A DNA stretch of 64,000 nucleotides from Mycocentrospora acerina (GCA_022701365.1 JAKUHH010000131.1:186001-250000), one strand, 5' to 3'. Positions 22,475 to 34,487 are shown, counted from the first letter of the stretch. Numbers and translations: made by a program. Notes: generated by a model from the letters alone, not told the origin.

Positions 22475-23629
22475 ATGAAGTACATGTACGTCTCTCTCCC
22501 GATGTCGAGTCTCGAAACGCCACGCCGCACGATTACACACGCACAATTTTGGCCAGGAGACGCATTCCCAGCCAATCTCGACCCGCCAAATCGCACAATC
22601 CGCAGAATGCATGGAACAGGACTGACAACCGCGCAATAGCCACTCCGAGGAACTGCTCGATATCCCCGAGGGGGTCAAGGTCTCCATCAAGACCAGGAAC
22701 GTTGTCGTTGAGGGTGAGTGCGCGAATGTGAGGGATTTTGGCTGAGGACGACAGGCTAACAAAGTGAACAGGTCCCCGAGTACGTCGGCCGCACTGAATA
22801 CTGAGGAGAAAATACTCACAACCTGTAGGGCAAGCTCACAAAGTCTCTCGGCCACTTGGCGGTCAGCTTCACGCACGTATGTTTGAGATCAAGCAGGCGC
22901 ATTACAATCCATAACTAAGAATGCCACAGCCCAAGGCGAATGTCATAAAGATCGAGCTCCACCACGGCTCGCGCAAGAGCGTCGCCACCCTCCGCACCGT
23001 TCGCACTCTCATCGTACGTCGCACAACGACCGCCTCGGACATCTACTCGGGAACGATCGGGCTGACTGGGGATAGAACAACTTGATCATCGGTGTTACCA
23101 AGGGATACAAGTACAAGTGAGTTGGCAGAGACAAGGCATCTAAAAATTTCATGCTAACAGGAATCAGGATGCGTTACGTATATGCCCAGTATGTCCTACC
23201 TACGATCGTCGACCGAGACCGGCCCTTTCCTACCACGCACGCTTTACAATTCGCACCAACACCCAACTAACAACACGTCTAGTTTCCCCATCAACGTCAA
23301 CATTGAGAAGAACAAGGAGACGGATGTGTTCGAGGTTGAGATCAGGAACTTCATCGGCGAGAAGCGCGTACGAAGGGTTGTGATGAGGCCCGGCGTTGAT
23401 GTTGAGCCATCCAAGAACCAGAAGGATGAGCTTCTCCTGTTCGGAAACGTAAGCGCGAATGCACAACCTGCATGTCTTTGTAATTCTAACATTTCTCCAG
23501 TCCCTCGAGGATGTTTCCCAGAGCGCCGCCGATATCCAGCAGAGCTGCCGAGTCCGCAACAAGGATATCCGAAAGTTCTTGGACGGTATCTACGTGTCGG
23601 AGAAGGGCAACCTTTCGGAGGAGGCATAA
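22475..23629 (+). CDS. RPL9: 60S ribosomal protein L9 (uL6 family)
   Basis: A 193-residue cytosolic ribosomal protein of the uL6 family. It has nine exons: 22475-22485, 22640-22713, 22772-22779, 22829-22876, 22930-23013, 23076-23116, 23168-23188, 23283-23448 and 23501-23629. They sum to 582 coding bases in a single frame. The reading is strongly guided by family sequence: IPEGVKVSIKTRNVVVEGPRGKL, SLGHLAVSF, NLIIGVTKGYKYKMRYVYAHFP, INVNIE, and EKRVRRVVM. The third exon has only 8 bases (GTCCCCGA) and supplies most of the invariant GPRG; without it the frame is lost. The first exon codes for MKYI only, leaving a 154-bp first intron near the start, as is common in fungal ribosomal protein genes. 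Confidence 0.95.
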
Positions 23630-24152
23630 GCGGTCTCGGGGAGTACGGGTTTCTTTACGGGCATATGAACAACTATGAGCTTCTCTGCATCACGGACTGC
23701 GGTTGGCGCCTTGGGGGTTAAAGCTCTAAAATGATGTTCAATAACAATACCACCATTGACCGGATGGAAATGTTGGACCCATGATGACTGGTGATACTCT
23801 TTTGTGCGTCTCTCGAGATGGCATCTGTCGTGGCTTTTGGCGTAAAAATCAAAGCGATACTGGAGGGCACTTCGTGCCGCAAAAGATCGTCACCACTCTG
23901 CTTGTCCCTTTCTCACAGATGGATGCATGACGCAGGCCTGGCGAGCAAGCACCCCGCGTCTAGCATTGACTATCACCGTAAAGTCCGTTTCTATCAGTAA
24001 TCCTTATGTCCGTTGGTGGATGCAGTTAAGATGAGTCGTATCTGCAGCTGTGCACAGTTACTCTAAATGTGATGTTTGCTATTTAGTCCTCTGCTCCAAT
24101 TGTTAGATAGCTCCAACTTGAAATACGTTGCTGTCTATTAAACTCTGTAAGA
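23630..24152. other. Intergenic, 523 bp
   Basis: RPL9 3' flank and aldo/keto reductase promoter; no other feature was seen. Confidence 0.5.
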
Positions 24153-25336
24153 ATGGTTGACAAGCTGGACATTGAGGGACTCCTGAAGGAGTCCAAGGCT
24201 GAATATAGACAACTAGGAAAGAGTGGCTTGAGGGTTTCCGTGCCAATTCTCGGGGCTATGAGCTTTGGTAGCAGTAAGTGGCAGCCATGGGTTATTGAAG
24301 AAGATGAAGCATTACCATTGCTCAAGGCGGCGTATGACAAGGGCCTCACCACTTGGGATACTGGTAAGTAACATAATTCTCATCATCTGACTTAGGAATT
24401 GACAGCGCATGCCATAGCCAATATCTACTCAAACGGTGTCTCTGAGGAGATTATTGGCAAAGCCATTAAGAAATACAGCCTGCCTCGTGAGAAGCTCGTT
24501 ATTCTTACGAAATGCTTCGCTACCGTCGGCGAAGACCCAGGACTTCGGACTATGCAGTACCGAAAGGAACTTCCAAAACTCAAAGACTACGTAAACCAAG
24601 GCGGGCTTTCGCGTCAGGCCATCTTCAACGCTGTCAATGCGTCACTCAAGCGTCTCGATATCGAGTACATTGATCTCCTACAGATCCATCGCTTTGACCC
24701 TAATACGCCGATCGAAGAGACAATGGAGGCACTGCATGATCTTGTGAGAAGTGGGAAAGTGCGGTATATCGGCGCGAGTTCCATGTGGGCAGTTCAGTTT
24801 GCACAGATGCAATTTGCTGCTGAGAGGCGTGGCTGGACAAAGTTCATCAGCATGCAGAATCACTACAACCTTTTGTACCGTGAAGAAGAGCGTGAGATGA
24901 ATAGATTCTGCAACGACACTGGCGTGGGACTTATTCCGGTATGTACATGATCTTCTTTCCATTGATTTCTGTGTATTGACAGTGCTCGCAGTGGGCGCCT
25001 TTGTGCCGCGGCAACCTCGCACGCCCCGCCTCTGCTTACGGGTCTACTACACGTTCTGAGGGTGAACAGAACTCCGGTACTGCATCCACTGGACAAAGCG
25101 ATGCTGACAAGAAAATTATTGGACGTGTGGAAGAGCTGGCGAAGAAGCACGATTGGAAAATGAGTCATGTCGCGTTGGCGTGGATCAATAAGAGGGTGAG
25201 TAGCCCGATTATTGGGTTCAGTAAGATCGAGCGCATTGACGAAGCGTTGGAAGTTCGGGGTAAGGAACTGTCAGATGATGAAGAGAAGTATCTAGAGGAG
25301 TTGTATGTGCCACGAACGATTCAAGGACATTCATGA
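24153..25336 (+). CDS. Aldo/keto reductase
   Basis: A 358-residue NADPH-dependent oxidoreductase of the AKR superfamily. It resembles the fungal versiconal hemiacetal acetate reductase-like and YakC-like group; the substrate is unknown. Exons are 24153-24363, 24418-24938 and 24992-25336. The catalytic tetrad is visible as Asp and Tyr in TWDTANIYSNG, Lys in VILTKCF, and His in LLQIHRFD. Further blocks are RYIGASSMWAVQF, SMQNHYNLLYREEEREM and PIIGFSK. The last intron offers two in-frame acceptors nine bases apart (CAG before 24983 and before 24992). The distal one gives GLIPWAPL, which matches the family, so I chose it. There is no neighbouring biosynthetic cluster to suggest a pathway. Confidence 0.92.
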
Positions 25337-26194
25337 GCAGCTAGACTGCAACTGAGGTTTGATATCTCTTTGTGACCTAATCACATATAAACCTAAATTA
25401 TGCTATCATCAAGGAGGATCCACGTGCAAATGCAAAGCTTCATTGAAGGATTAGAGTTTACAATATCGCGCTGGGAATACCCAGTTCTTTGGATGCCAAA
25501 ATGTCGCTATCTCGCGCCATCACAAAGGTTCCAAGTTCACTGCACACGGCACCTGACTTTCCGCGTTCCGTCCCAGAACTTACAAGAGCAAAATTTGAGC
25601 CAAGTGGATACTGCAGATAAATCCCACAAGCATCCGGCGCCATGTATGCACCGAGCTGAAACGATGCGCGGTTTCCTTTCCTGGTAATGACGTAGCGTGA
25701 TGTCGCGTGATGGTCATCTCACCAACGTTGCTAAACTTTGAAATCGACACGCATCGCAAGATGAGGGTCTCAGTTGAATATCTGGTAAACAAGAGCCTCA
25801 ATTGCTAGTTTGAACGCTTCTTCTGTTGCGCCGTTGCTTATCGTCACCTCATCAGGGGCGCGTCGTTGGCGTCGCGCCTGCAGTAACGTTCCACGCCAAG
25901 ACTTCCCCGCATTTCCCCAGAATGGGATCGGATTGGGTCGATGAAGGACAGTGGTGTGGTGATCAAGTGACAGTCTCCTGTGCTTCCGGCGGTTGACCCC
26001 TCATCTCCAACTCAATAAGAGGTGCGTCTGCCCTCGTCTCACTTCCTTCTTCACACACTCCGCTGTGCTTCATCTCACTTCCTCTCAATCACACGCCAGC
26101 TCTTCAGCTCCTCCAAGCCCTTTCATTAACCCTAACCCTGCTCAGCCCTCTTGTAGTTACATCACACTTTGTGCCTACTGTCACCACCACCACC
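25337..26194. other. Intergenic, 858 bp
   Basis: No gene is supported. The part after 26000 is rich in C and T, with repeated CTTCCTTC and TCTCACTTCCTC stretches, and is probably the leader and promoter of the gene at 26195. Confidence 0.5.
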
Positions 26195-27024
26195 ATGACA
26201 GAAGTAGAAAACACGCTCACCAAGGTCGACTCTCTCGACCTCGAGCACCAGGAACTCAAGAAAGGTCACCGCAGACGAAGCTCTCTCGCTGCTGATGTGT
26301 ATAATATCGAAGATCTAGGTAATTACATCATACCACTAACGGCCCGAATGAGTAGTTGGGAATGAGGTAGAAGACTAGGCTGACAGAATGAATAGAGAAG
26401 GAGAATGTAGAACTCAAGATCTCCATTGAGACACAAAAACTTGGATGGTAAGTGCTTACTTTTCTCACCTCTACTGTGCTGCTGTTTACCTATCCGCTGT
26501 TGGCCGGGAGCCCTGCCTTGACTCAAGACGCAGCTACTGACATACCTTACAGGAAGCTGAACAAGTCGCCCACAACAGTCGAAGATCCAGCAGTCCTGAA
26601 ACTGCCACTCACTGAGCCCAAAGTCAAGAAGATCACCCTCCACTTCCCATTAGGCCTCGAGGTCGTCGCACGCAATCTCAAGGGCGTTACCATTAAGGAT
26701 GCGTTAGACGCCATCCACAAACAATTCAAGAAGCGGGTACGTAGCCGCTCACCTACCCTCACCGTTTGCGTCGAAGTTGTCGTCGTCTTCGCTTTCTCTG
26801 CTACACATGGGCACGTCCATCGTCTAAGAAGCATCGCTGACTCTCTTATTTAGGCAGATGACGAGTTCGAGAAACCCTATCTCGCTGGCTTTGAGTGGGA
26901 TCGTGAAGAATGTTACACGCGCTTCATAGTCCATCAATCCGTCCAGCCGACATCTTCCATGTCCGGTGGTGGCGGATCCTCCAAGAAGAAGAAGAAGGCT
27001 GCCAAGGAGGGTATTGACGAGTAA
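26195..27024 (+). CDS. Conserved fungal protein resembling the DUF6699 family
   Basis: A 176-residue cytosolic-looking protein of unknown function. Exons are 26195-26318, 26396-26447, 26553-26736 and 26854-27024, and all junctions keep frame. The first 40 residues are charged. The central part reads ITLHFPLGLEVVARN, GVTIKDALDAIHKQFKKR, then KPYLAGFEWDREECYTRFIVH. This looks like the small alpha/beta domain catalogued as DUF6699, common in Agaricomycetes and Pezizomycotina; the assignment is from memory and tentative. The C-terminus is a Gly/Ser run followed by five lysines (SSKKKKKAAKEG), which could act as a nuclear or nucleic-acid binding tail. The second exon is short (52 bases). Confidence 0.8.
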
Positions 27025-27824
27025 TGAACAACTCGCCCCCCTTCCCTGACTTCGACTTCACACACAGTCTCGATCATGTCTCTATGCTTCAGCATAAGTC
27101 TATGAGGGTTATACGATATGCACTCGGGTGCTGGTCAATCTTCACATCGATTTGGGAAGAGCGCGCGTATATACTGCGCATGAAATAACTGGCGTACTAC
27201 ATTCCCGAAAGGGAGAGCGGTTGTTGGTCATAGTCGTGAGCGGCAAATAGGCGTCGTGGGATCCTTCAAGGGGTGCTTGCTGGTAGGCTGGTAACACCTG
27301 TCTATGTATGTTACTAAGAGTTCGATTGGATTGCTGAAAAGCTTCCGATATAATAAGAAGACCTCGTTGTCGAGAATCCAGGCTTGGATGTTGTTGTGAT
27401 GTAGTTGCGACGTTGGTGAAGTGAGCCCCACTGTGGACATCTTTCCAGACCGCAAACGGCTGGACAATGTTAAGCGAGACACCTGCCGCAGCATTCCACC
27501 GCCACCCCTCCAGGAATATTACCATCGAGATTTTGCACTCTCAATAGGTACTTCTCTGACTCATCTCGATGCTGAATTCTTGCAAAGAAGATGCGAGCTT
27601 TCAGTCTACACCATGTGACGAAATGCCGCATGGTCGCCGGCGCGCGCATCCACATGGCTCGCTTGAGCGTCCTATGAGTGAGGGGCAGCCTTGCAAATGT
27701 AGCGGCTACATTGGCTTCGCATGCGTAGGCGTTTCAGTGCTTGCTTCTTCTCTTCTCGTCCCAGTTTCGAGTTTCCTCCTATTCAGTTTCCCAATTCAAT
27801 ATCCAAGATCTGACTACTTGCACA
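27025..27824. other. Intergenic, 800 bp
   Basis: No gene, RNA or repeat is supported. Frames here are short and lack family motifs. Confidence 0.5.
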
Positions 27825-29579
27825 ATGAATTTTACTCTACCCATGAGGCCTCCCAAGCCGCCTCGCCGGAAATCCAGCATGGTCCCTCGCGCCGGCGTCA
27901 TGAAACGTCGGATTTCGAATGTTACAGCGACAAGTACTAACAATGTGCCGTCGCTGAGCTTGATGGAAGAGTTGTTCGGCAATGATTTTCCTGAGGCGTT
28001 TGCGAGTCATGCGCACAAGAGTAGGAAAACGATTCTTGATCTGCCCGCAGAGCTGCTAGCTGTTGTTTGCGAACATTTGTCAAAATTAGACATTAAGAGG
28101 ATGCGGCTTGCAAATCGATATCTGGCTCAAAGAGTGGAATTGCGCCTTGATCGTGTGTACGTTTCGCCTAATCGGGCGAATTTGGAATGTTTGCGGAGAA
28201 TTTTGGGCCATCGAAGGTACAGCAGTCAGGTGCGGGAGATTGTCTGGGATGATGCACAGTTGGAAGAATATCAATCGTTGGAAGAATTTAACCAAGCCAT
28301 ACTCAACGATGAGAATCAGGTGGCCAAGGATATCGAAAGCCGTCTTGAGGATGCTATCCGCGGCCAGCATGACGACGACGACCCAGAATATAAAGCGTTA
28401 GAGTACGGCGATTTTTTCCAAGATGGTCGGCTAACAGACATTGCAAAGGGTATCTTGTTACGATACGATGATCAGACATCAAGAGATTTGATTGCTAAGA
28501 GTGCAGCAATGATAAGCGTTGAGGAAAGCTATGCGATTTATCAAAGGTTGTATAGGGAAGAGCAAGAGATCATGAGGCAGGGCGAGGATGTTGCCGCTCT
28601 ACGTCATGTATTGACAATATTTCCGAATCTTAAGCGTGTGACTTTGACGAGCGAAGCCTGGAGACCATGGAACCTATCACCAGTCTACAATACGCCATTC
28701 TTTCGGTCTCTCCCCCCGGGCTTTCGAAAACCCTCTGTGTGGCCATGGCTAGGCTCCAGACCATACCCAAATCCATCACAAACTGCGCACATACAGAAAG
28801 CTGCGTACCAAAGTATCGATAGATTACCGAAGGAGTGGAGAGGCTGCAGTGTCATACTCTCTGCCCTGCTTGCCATAGAGAATCCCAAGATCGAAGAATT
28901 TGTAATCGACGTAGGGAACGAATGCACAGGCCTTCCTCACAAGCTCTTCGCTGCGCCAAACGAAGCCTACTCACTTACGATTCAAACGCTACAACACCTT
29001 CCACTAAGAAAGCTTCAACTAGCCATAAACACCCACGGCGTTGAACAACTAGGACAAAACTATCTCACATCAGGACTGCTCTTCTCCGCTCTCAATTCTA
29101 TGCCAAACCTCGAGTCACTCGACCTCAACACAAATTCGCATTCGCGCAGCTATTCTCCGCTTGTGTTCGAGACAGATTTGGCCATGCTAATCCCTTCGCC
29201 ACTTTTACAGCGACTAAAACATTTCGCTCTGCGCAACACAATATTGCAGGGAGATATATGTGAGCTCATTTTGATGATGACAAACGCGCAATCTATCATA
29301 CTGGATAATGTCTGGGCAGGTAGTATTGGAGATTTCGAGGCAGCCACTTCATCTTTGCTTCAAACTCTTAAGGATAAGTCTGCTTTGAGCGGAAAAAGAC
29401 TGAGACTCGAAATTATACGGCCTATTCGTGAAGTTGGTGCGGAAAGTTCGCGTGCGTGGTATATTAGTGAAGAAATCAGCGCATTTCTATATGAGGGAGG
29501 TGAGTGCCCATTTCCATGTAAATCGGGAATAGGGTGGATATTAGATGATAGAGATTTGAGATATCGGAGGAAGGCATAG
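27825..29579 (+). CDS. F-box protein, 584 residues
   Basis: A single-exon protein with an N-terminal F-box (about 70-112), ILDLPAELLAVVCEHLSKLDIKRMRL split over its helices, preceded by a basic, Pro-rich leader. F-box proteins link substrates to SKP1-cullin ubiquitin ligases; the substrate here is unknown. The rest has several leucine-rich segments typical of degenerate LRR-like fungal F-box proteins, such as LKRVTLTSEAWRPW, LPLRKLQLAINTHG and MPNLESLDLNTNS. The start is the first ATG after an in-frame non-ATG extension. Codon use is relaxed. Two further F-box genes lie within 8 kb. Confidence 0.85.
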   Translation: MNFTLPMRPPKPPRRKSSMVPRAGVMKRRISNVTATSTNNVPSLSLMEELFGNDFPEAFASHAHKSRKTILDLPAELLAVVCEHLSKLDIKRMRLANRYLAQRVELRLDRVYVSPNRANLECLRRILGHRRYSSQVREIVWDDAQLEEYQSLEEFNQAILNDENQVAKDIESRLEDAIRGQHDDDDPEYKALEYGDFFQDGRLTDIAKGILLRYDDQTSRDLIAKSAAMISVEESYAIYQRLYREEQEIMRQGEDVAALRHVLTIFPNLKRVTLTSEAWRPWNLSPVYNTPFFRSLPPGFRKPSVWPWLGSRPYPNPSQTAHIQKAAYQSIDRLPKEWRGCSVILSALLAIENPKIEEFVIDVGNECTGLPHKLFAAPNEAYSLTIQTLQHLPLRKLQLAINTHGVEQLGQNYLTSGLLFSALNSMPNLESLDLNTNSHSRSYSPLVFETDLAMLIPSPLLQRLKHFALRNTILQGDICELILMMTNAQSIILDNVWAGSIGDFEAATSSLLQTLKDKSALSGKRLRLEIIRPIREVGAESSRAWYISEEISAFLYEGGECPFPCKSGIGWILDDRDLRYRRKA

Positions 29580-31841
29580 TTATTTTGAAGGCTTATGCCG
29601 TCACCTGATTTCAATCTGTTCTGTTATCAGTGTTTTGGAGGATTCAGCTTTCCAATTTGGGTCACACCAAGAAGTTGAGACGCTTCCGTAAAAGGAACAA
29701 ATTCCTTAAGCGTGATGATCGGTACTTCTCAAGAGTTTTGCTCCCGCTTGGAGCCTCTATCACACCATCACCACAGCATTAAGATTTTCCGATACGCGAA
29801 ACCTATGCCTTCAAAGGTATCAGGAACATGTTTTTTTAAGTAATCTTACAGTTCACATCTTTATCATCTCAACTCTAAGTCTGTCGCAAACTCGAGTCAG
29901 CCATTGTGGGGGACATCTATCAAGGATGGCTCTTCGAAATTGCTCCCGTGCCAGTACATGGTGCAAAAATTGACTGATTTACTTTTTTTCACACCATTCC
30001 AGGCCCTCGAGTGCATTATCAATAGAAAATTCAGAGAAGCGCAAGTGATAAGAGAATTGCTATCTCGAGGACGGGCTGTGCAATACCAGGTTCTCTCACT
30101 ACGAACGATACCCTAAGAATCTAACTGTATGACATGGAAGTGTCGCCATATCCAGGCGAATTTGCGGCTTTCGCTCCGCATACCATTCGATAGGCGCTGA
30201 GAAGGGGCAGAACCAGATCTTAAATCTCAGATCTACTTTTTACACTTCAGCTCTGATACACCTAATCACACTGATATCTCAGAGCACGTCAAATGGATCT
30301 CTCTCATTTGAAATTATCTTGCAAGATACTACACGGGATGCAATCATACTGCTGGTACTTATAGATTGGTAGCCATTCAAAGAACGTTGCGAATGGTCAA
30401 AAATACCCACAAACCACACTCCATAGACAGCCCTTAGCATTAGCTTTTAAACGTTGAGACAATCTAGTAAATCATTCATGATTTCATGAGGACGACCAAA
30501 AATCCTCAGTTTAATGATACGATGGACTGGAAAATGCGCGCGACCTCTATGGAGGTACACGATCTTCCACACGGCGAAATGTAATTATTAAATACTATAA
30601 CTAAGGTGCCGATACATGCAGTGTGTCTCAGGAACTACAAAATAATCTCTCGTAAGTTCGAGTGGCTGGCTCATCTAAAGTCTGTACCACCAGGTTATCA
30701 GATAGGTTCTCATATGAACTGGTGGTGAAAAGATGGATGCACCCGAGCCAAATAATGAAGATTACTTTGCCTTTTTGATCTCCCGCAGGCCAAAAATGAT
30801 CTTTGTAGAGAGAAACTATGGCGACAATTTTGGAGAAGGCAGGACTTTCAGCGTAGGGACTATAGTACAAAAAGTCAAAGGGGAAGAAAATACATTGAAG
30901 AGAGTGATCTGCTATGAGGAATACACTCTGAGTAGGAGACTTCATCAAACTTCCTCCTTCAAGAAAATCAATAGAGAACCACCAGAACCGTTTAAAACAT
31001 ACGAGTTCGAGAACTCCCAAATAACATTGGTCAGCTGTCTGAGGTGTTGGGTTCATATTTTGAACCACCATATCACATGTGTATCAAAAACCACCTTCTG
31101 TACACAAAAATCTCTTCGTATGTAAAAAGAAATATGAGTTAGAATGTTACAGACACCGCATGACCTACAGAGTACCGATGAACCCAGAACGTGTCAGTTA
31201 TTTTCATTTGCAATCTTTGTACTACAGGTACAGCTAGTCGTTTGTGAAACTTTCGCTTGCTGAATCTGGTTTTCACTTATAAAATTTTGAGGAGACATGT
31301 ATAAGTCTTTGGATTCACAAACTAGACAATGTTAAATTATGTGAAACATGAGTTATTGTTTGTGCTAACCACGGATGAGCTTTACATACGTACAATACTA
31401 GTCTTATTCAGAATACTTCTCCTTGGTCTTTACCAACAACCACAGCATTTGGGCGTACCACCCCTGACTCCTCACTAGAGGCCTTTCTAACAGAGACATT
31501 CCCAAAAAGACCGGGCTGGCTTGAGTCTAAACTTCAAATGCACCAGAGACAGAATTGATTAATGCTAAAGGAATGATGAAAGAGGCCTGTGCCCGGTGTT
31601 TTCGGGGATGTGTACATGAAGTGGCTGTGGTCAAGTCTATTTGGGCGACCAAGTGTCGCACACACACTCCACACGGAATCGCCCGCTGTGAAGCACAAAG
31701 CTCAATCCGCTAAAACATGCGCTAGTGAAGCAAGATAAAATCATCAGCGGAGCTTAGTCATCCATCACGACAATTCAAAACAGCTTGATGAGGCATTGCA
31801 CTTCTGCAAGCACAACACACAAAGTTAAACCACTACGAAGG
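29580..31841. other. Gene-poor, AT-rich 2.3 kb
   Basis: Only one weak frame (30733-31125) is worth listing. No repeats, tRNA or transposon features were read. Confidence 0.45.
30733..31125 (+). CDS. Doubtful open frame, 130 codons
   Basis: A hydrophilic frame starting MDAPEPNNEDYFAFLI, with no recognised motif. The opposite strand is also open over the same bases (30628-31071) for 147 codons, so one of the two frames must be accidental. The plus-strand frame looks more protein-like (charged, balanced), which is weak evidence. It may be a gene fragment. Confidence 0.22.
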   Translation: MDAPEPNNEDYFAFLISRRPKMIFVERNYGDNFGEGRTFSVGTIVQKVKGEENTLKRVICYEEYTLSRRLHQTSSFKKINREPPEPFKTYEFENSQITLVSCLRCWVHILNHHITCVSKTTFCTQKSLRM

Positions 31842-32688
31842 ATGAAGTCCAAATTTCTGATCCCCCTTTACATCTACCCTGACCCTGGAGTCTGGGATCC
31901 TCTTTATGCAGCGTATGCCAAAGGTCCCCTGCTCTACATCCCAGCAGCTCACTTTCTCTAGTATCGCCGCTTTTCCCGACCTGCAGTGGATCATCATCGT
32001 TAATCCGAGCAGTGGCCCAGGATCTCCACCCTGGTGGCCCAACGAAGACTACTTGCGAGAGATACCGAGGCTGAATGCACAACCAAATGTAACTACCGTG
32101 GGCTACGTCAAAGCAGATTACTGTCGGAGACCAGTCGAGCATGTGTTTCAAGATGTTGACACATATGCCGCACGTGCTAGAGACCAAACTTACCCAGGGC
32201 TCGGGATGCAGGGGATTTTCGTCGACGAAACACCCAACCTGTACACTGAGCACACAAAAGAGCATTTGGACGCAATCGATCGAATGGTGAAAGGATGTCA
32301 TGGAATTGACAGTAGTAGAATTGTATGCTGGGATTCGGCAAACCAGTTCTAGGCACATATGCTAATCTGTAAGTAGGTTATACATAACCCCGGTACCGCA
32401 GTCAATGCAGGCCTCGCTGCTCCCGGCCCGGACATAACAACAGTAGTCGAGACCTCGTACGAAGAATACACGAGTTCTCAATTCCAGGAATGGCTTGCTA
32501 CATCCCCATACGACCGATCGAGATCTTCCTACATGGTTCACTCTGTACCTGAAGGGGAGGTAGCGAACCTCACAATTGCGTTGCGTGAGCGAGCGGAGTA
32601 CTTGTTTGTCACGAGCTTGACTGAAAACTTTTACGAGAGTTTTGGCCCAAGCTGGGAAACTTTTGTCACAGCAATGGCAGAGCCTTGA
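31842..32688 (+). CDS. Spherulation-specific family 4 protein
   Basis: A 247-residue protein of the spherulation-specific family 4, named after a slime mould gene induced in spherule formation and common in fungi. The family is predicted to adopt a TIM-barrel, possibly glycoside-hydrolase-like; its biochemical role is unknown. Exons are 31842-31912, 31962-32322 and 32377-32688, with 49-bp and 54-bp introns. Family blocks are IPLYIYPDPGVWDPLY, IIIVNPSSGPG, VGYV, GIFVDETP and VIHNPGT, then TVVETSYEEY. Splicing of the first intron joins WDPLYAA to IAAFPDLQW, which restores the usual spacing. There is no signal peptide, although many relatives have one. Confidence 0.9.
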
Positions 32689-33181
32689 GGGGTTTGGCCG
32701 CTGGCTATGATTGAAGACGTCACGAGGGATGAACTATGACTGCGAGACAAAACAGTACCAGATAGCAAGGTAGCATACGGGTTTTAAACCGCTGAGAGAA
32801 ATAGAACATTGAAATGCCAACTCAGAATCAATGAAATTGAATAAAATTGTATCGAATCTTGTGTGATATGTAAGTTCAATAGAAACTGCAATTCATTCTG
32901 CTATTGATTGTGCACAAATAGTGAACAAAGTTGGTTCTGGATTATCACGTGCTCACACATGAAGCTACACCAGTGTTGAGTTACAGAAAGTGGTTTTCAT
33001 TATGTTTATATTCGTTTCGATGTCCTTGCCAACGCCATCCTCATTTTTCACCTCATTTGCCATATAAAAATCTCAAATCTACTAGCGATTACACATCAGC
33101 TTTACTATGCCTAGATAGCTATTCATCTCTAGCTTCAGAAATCAGAATGCGACTTTTACAGGCCTTATCTACTCAACTACC
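32689..33181. other. Intergenic, 493 bp, between convergent genes
   Basis: The spherulation-family gene and the minus-strand F-box gene end towards each other here. No feature was seen. Confidence 0.5.
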
Positions 33182-34487
33182 TCAGTCCGTGAGTTTCATC
33201 TGTGGATATTGTTCAGCAAATGCCTCTTCGATAATACTCCAAATCCTGCAACGGTTCCACAGCCCCTTTGGAATTTTTTCTAGTTGAGAATTATGGCTCT
33301 CCAGAATTGAGTTTCTATCAACCAAGAGCCGAGCAATGTTATTCCAATTTCGATCCAAGTCTTGTGACTGGCATTTGATCTCATCTAGACCCCACAGGTG
33401 GGGTACCAAACTACCATCAAGAAGTCGATCGCGCCAGAAATAGTTGTCCAGTGGAGTTTTGATGGCCAGTGCTTTGGATGTTTGGTGTAAAGCGATTACT
33501 GAACCAACAGACAAGTGTTTGCTGATTTGACCGAAAATTTCTGTTGGAAGATGCTCCAGTCCAGAGTGCTCTCTTGTCAATTGAAATTCAATCGAATAAT
33601 GCTCCGTTACAAGAGGTGCAGTCTCAATAACGTGAGTTATAAACTGCGAAAACCCAGGGAAATCGATAGGATCAACGCAATACTTCTGAAACAAAATTAA
33701 CACAGATTCTGGAATGTTGTGAATCAACCCAGACCTACCTCGAAATCACCGTTTCGCCATTGATCACGTGTCAAAGCAGCCATACTGCGAGGACCATATA
33801 CATTTGAATTATCGCACAGGTCAAAGAGATTGTTGTATGTATCGAAAGGTCGGTCCATGTGGCGCCAAACCGTATTATTCGCGTTACCTGCATTTCTCTT
33901 GTCATCCATGGTTGTGACTCGGTCCCGGAAACGCAATTGAAGTAACTGATTTAAAACAAAAAGCGAAGGCGCATGCCCTTTATGATTTTGCTTGTCTTGA
34001 ATATGATCAATTACCCTGCAGCTGATTTCGACACAAGCTTCATGCAGTGGGAATAGTGTATCGCCTGCGTGCTTATGGTAGGTATTGAACCACGTATCTT
34101 TCGCAAGAGATTCGTTGTCATCGTTACAAACCTCAAAATACCCTGATCCATTGATGTTCAAAGTAGCTCGTTGAGATAGGAAAGTACCCATCTTTTGTCC
34201 TTGGTTGTATGCCCTAAGTTGCTATGAACATCTGAACGAAAGTTACACCAAGAACTACTTACACACTATCTTCGTGCTTGAGTTCCATATCGTGCTCGAA
34301 CCAATTTGAGATACTACCAAGTAGCTGAGCATTCCTGAACCACTGGTCAATGTAAGTGGTAAAGACAAGAAACAAGGCTTTGTAGTAAGCTGACCTGATA
34401 CTGTTCCTGCTTGAAGTTGAACTCGACCGCGCCACCCCCTAAATCGAATAAACCACCACAAACTGTACATGTTGTTCCTGATTCCAT
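33182..34487 (-). CDS. F-box protein with N-terminal CxxC motif
   Basis: A 385-residue protein. Exons are 34487-34395, 34342-34265, 34221-33739 and 33685-33182, all joined in frame. The N-terminus has a Cys pair (TTCTVCGG, Cys7 and Cys10) followed by FDLGGGAVEF. The middle has YFEVCNDD and a helical segment. The F-box lies at about 260-304 (LEHLPTEIFGQISKHL, then ALHQTSKAL). This layout, with a short Cys-rich head, unknown middle and C-terminal half F-box, is one I associate with a large family of fungal F-box proteins of unknown substrate. A role in ubiquitin ligase substrate choice is inference. The second donor is GTGTAA, less usual but the only one that keeps frame. Confidence 0.82.

Noticed and set aside
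22714..22828. RPL9 with one longer intron instead of the 8-base exon
   Set aside because: Direct joining of 22713 to 22829 shifts the frame and loses the conserved GPRGKL.
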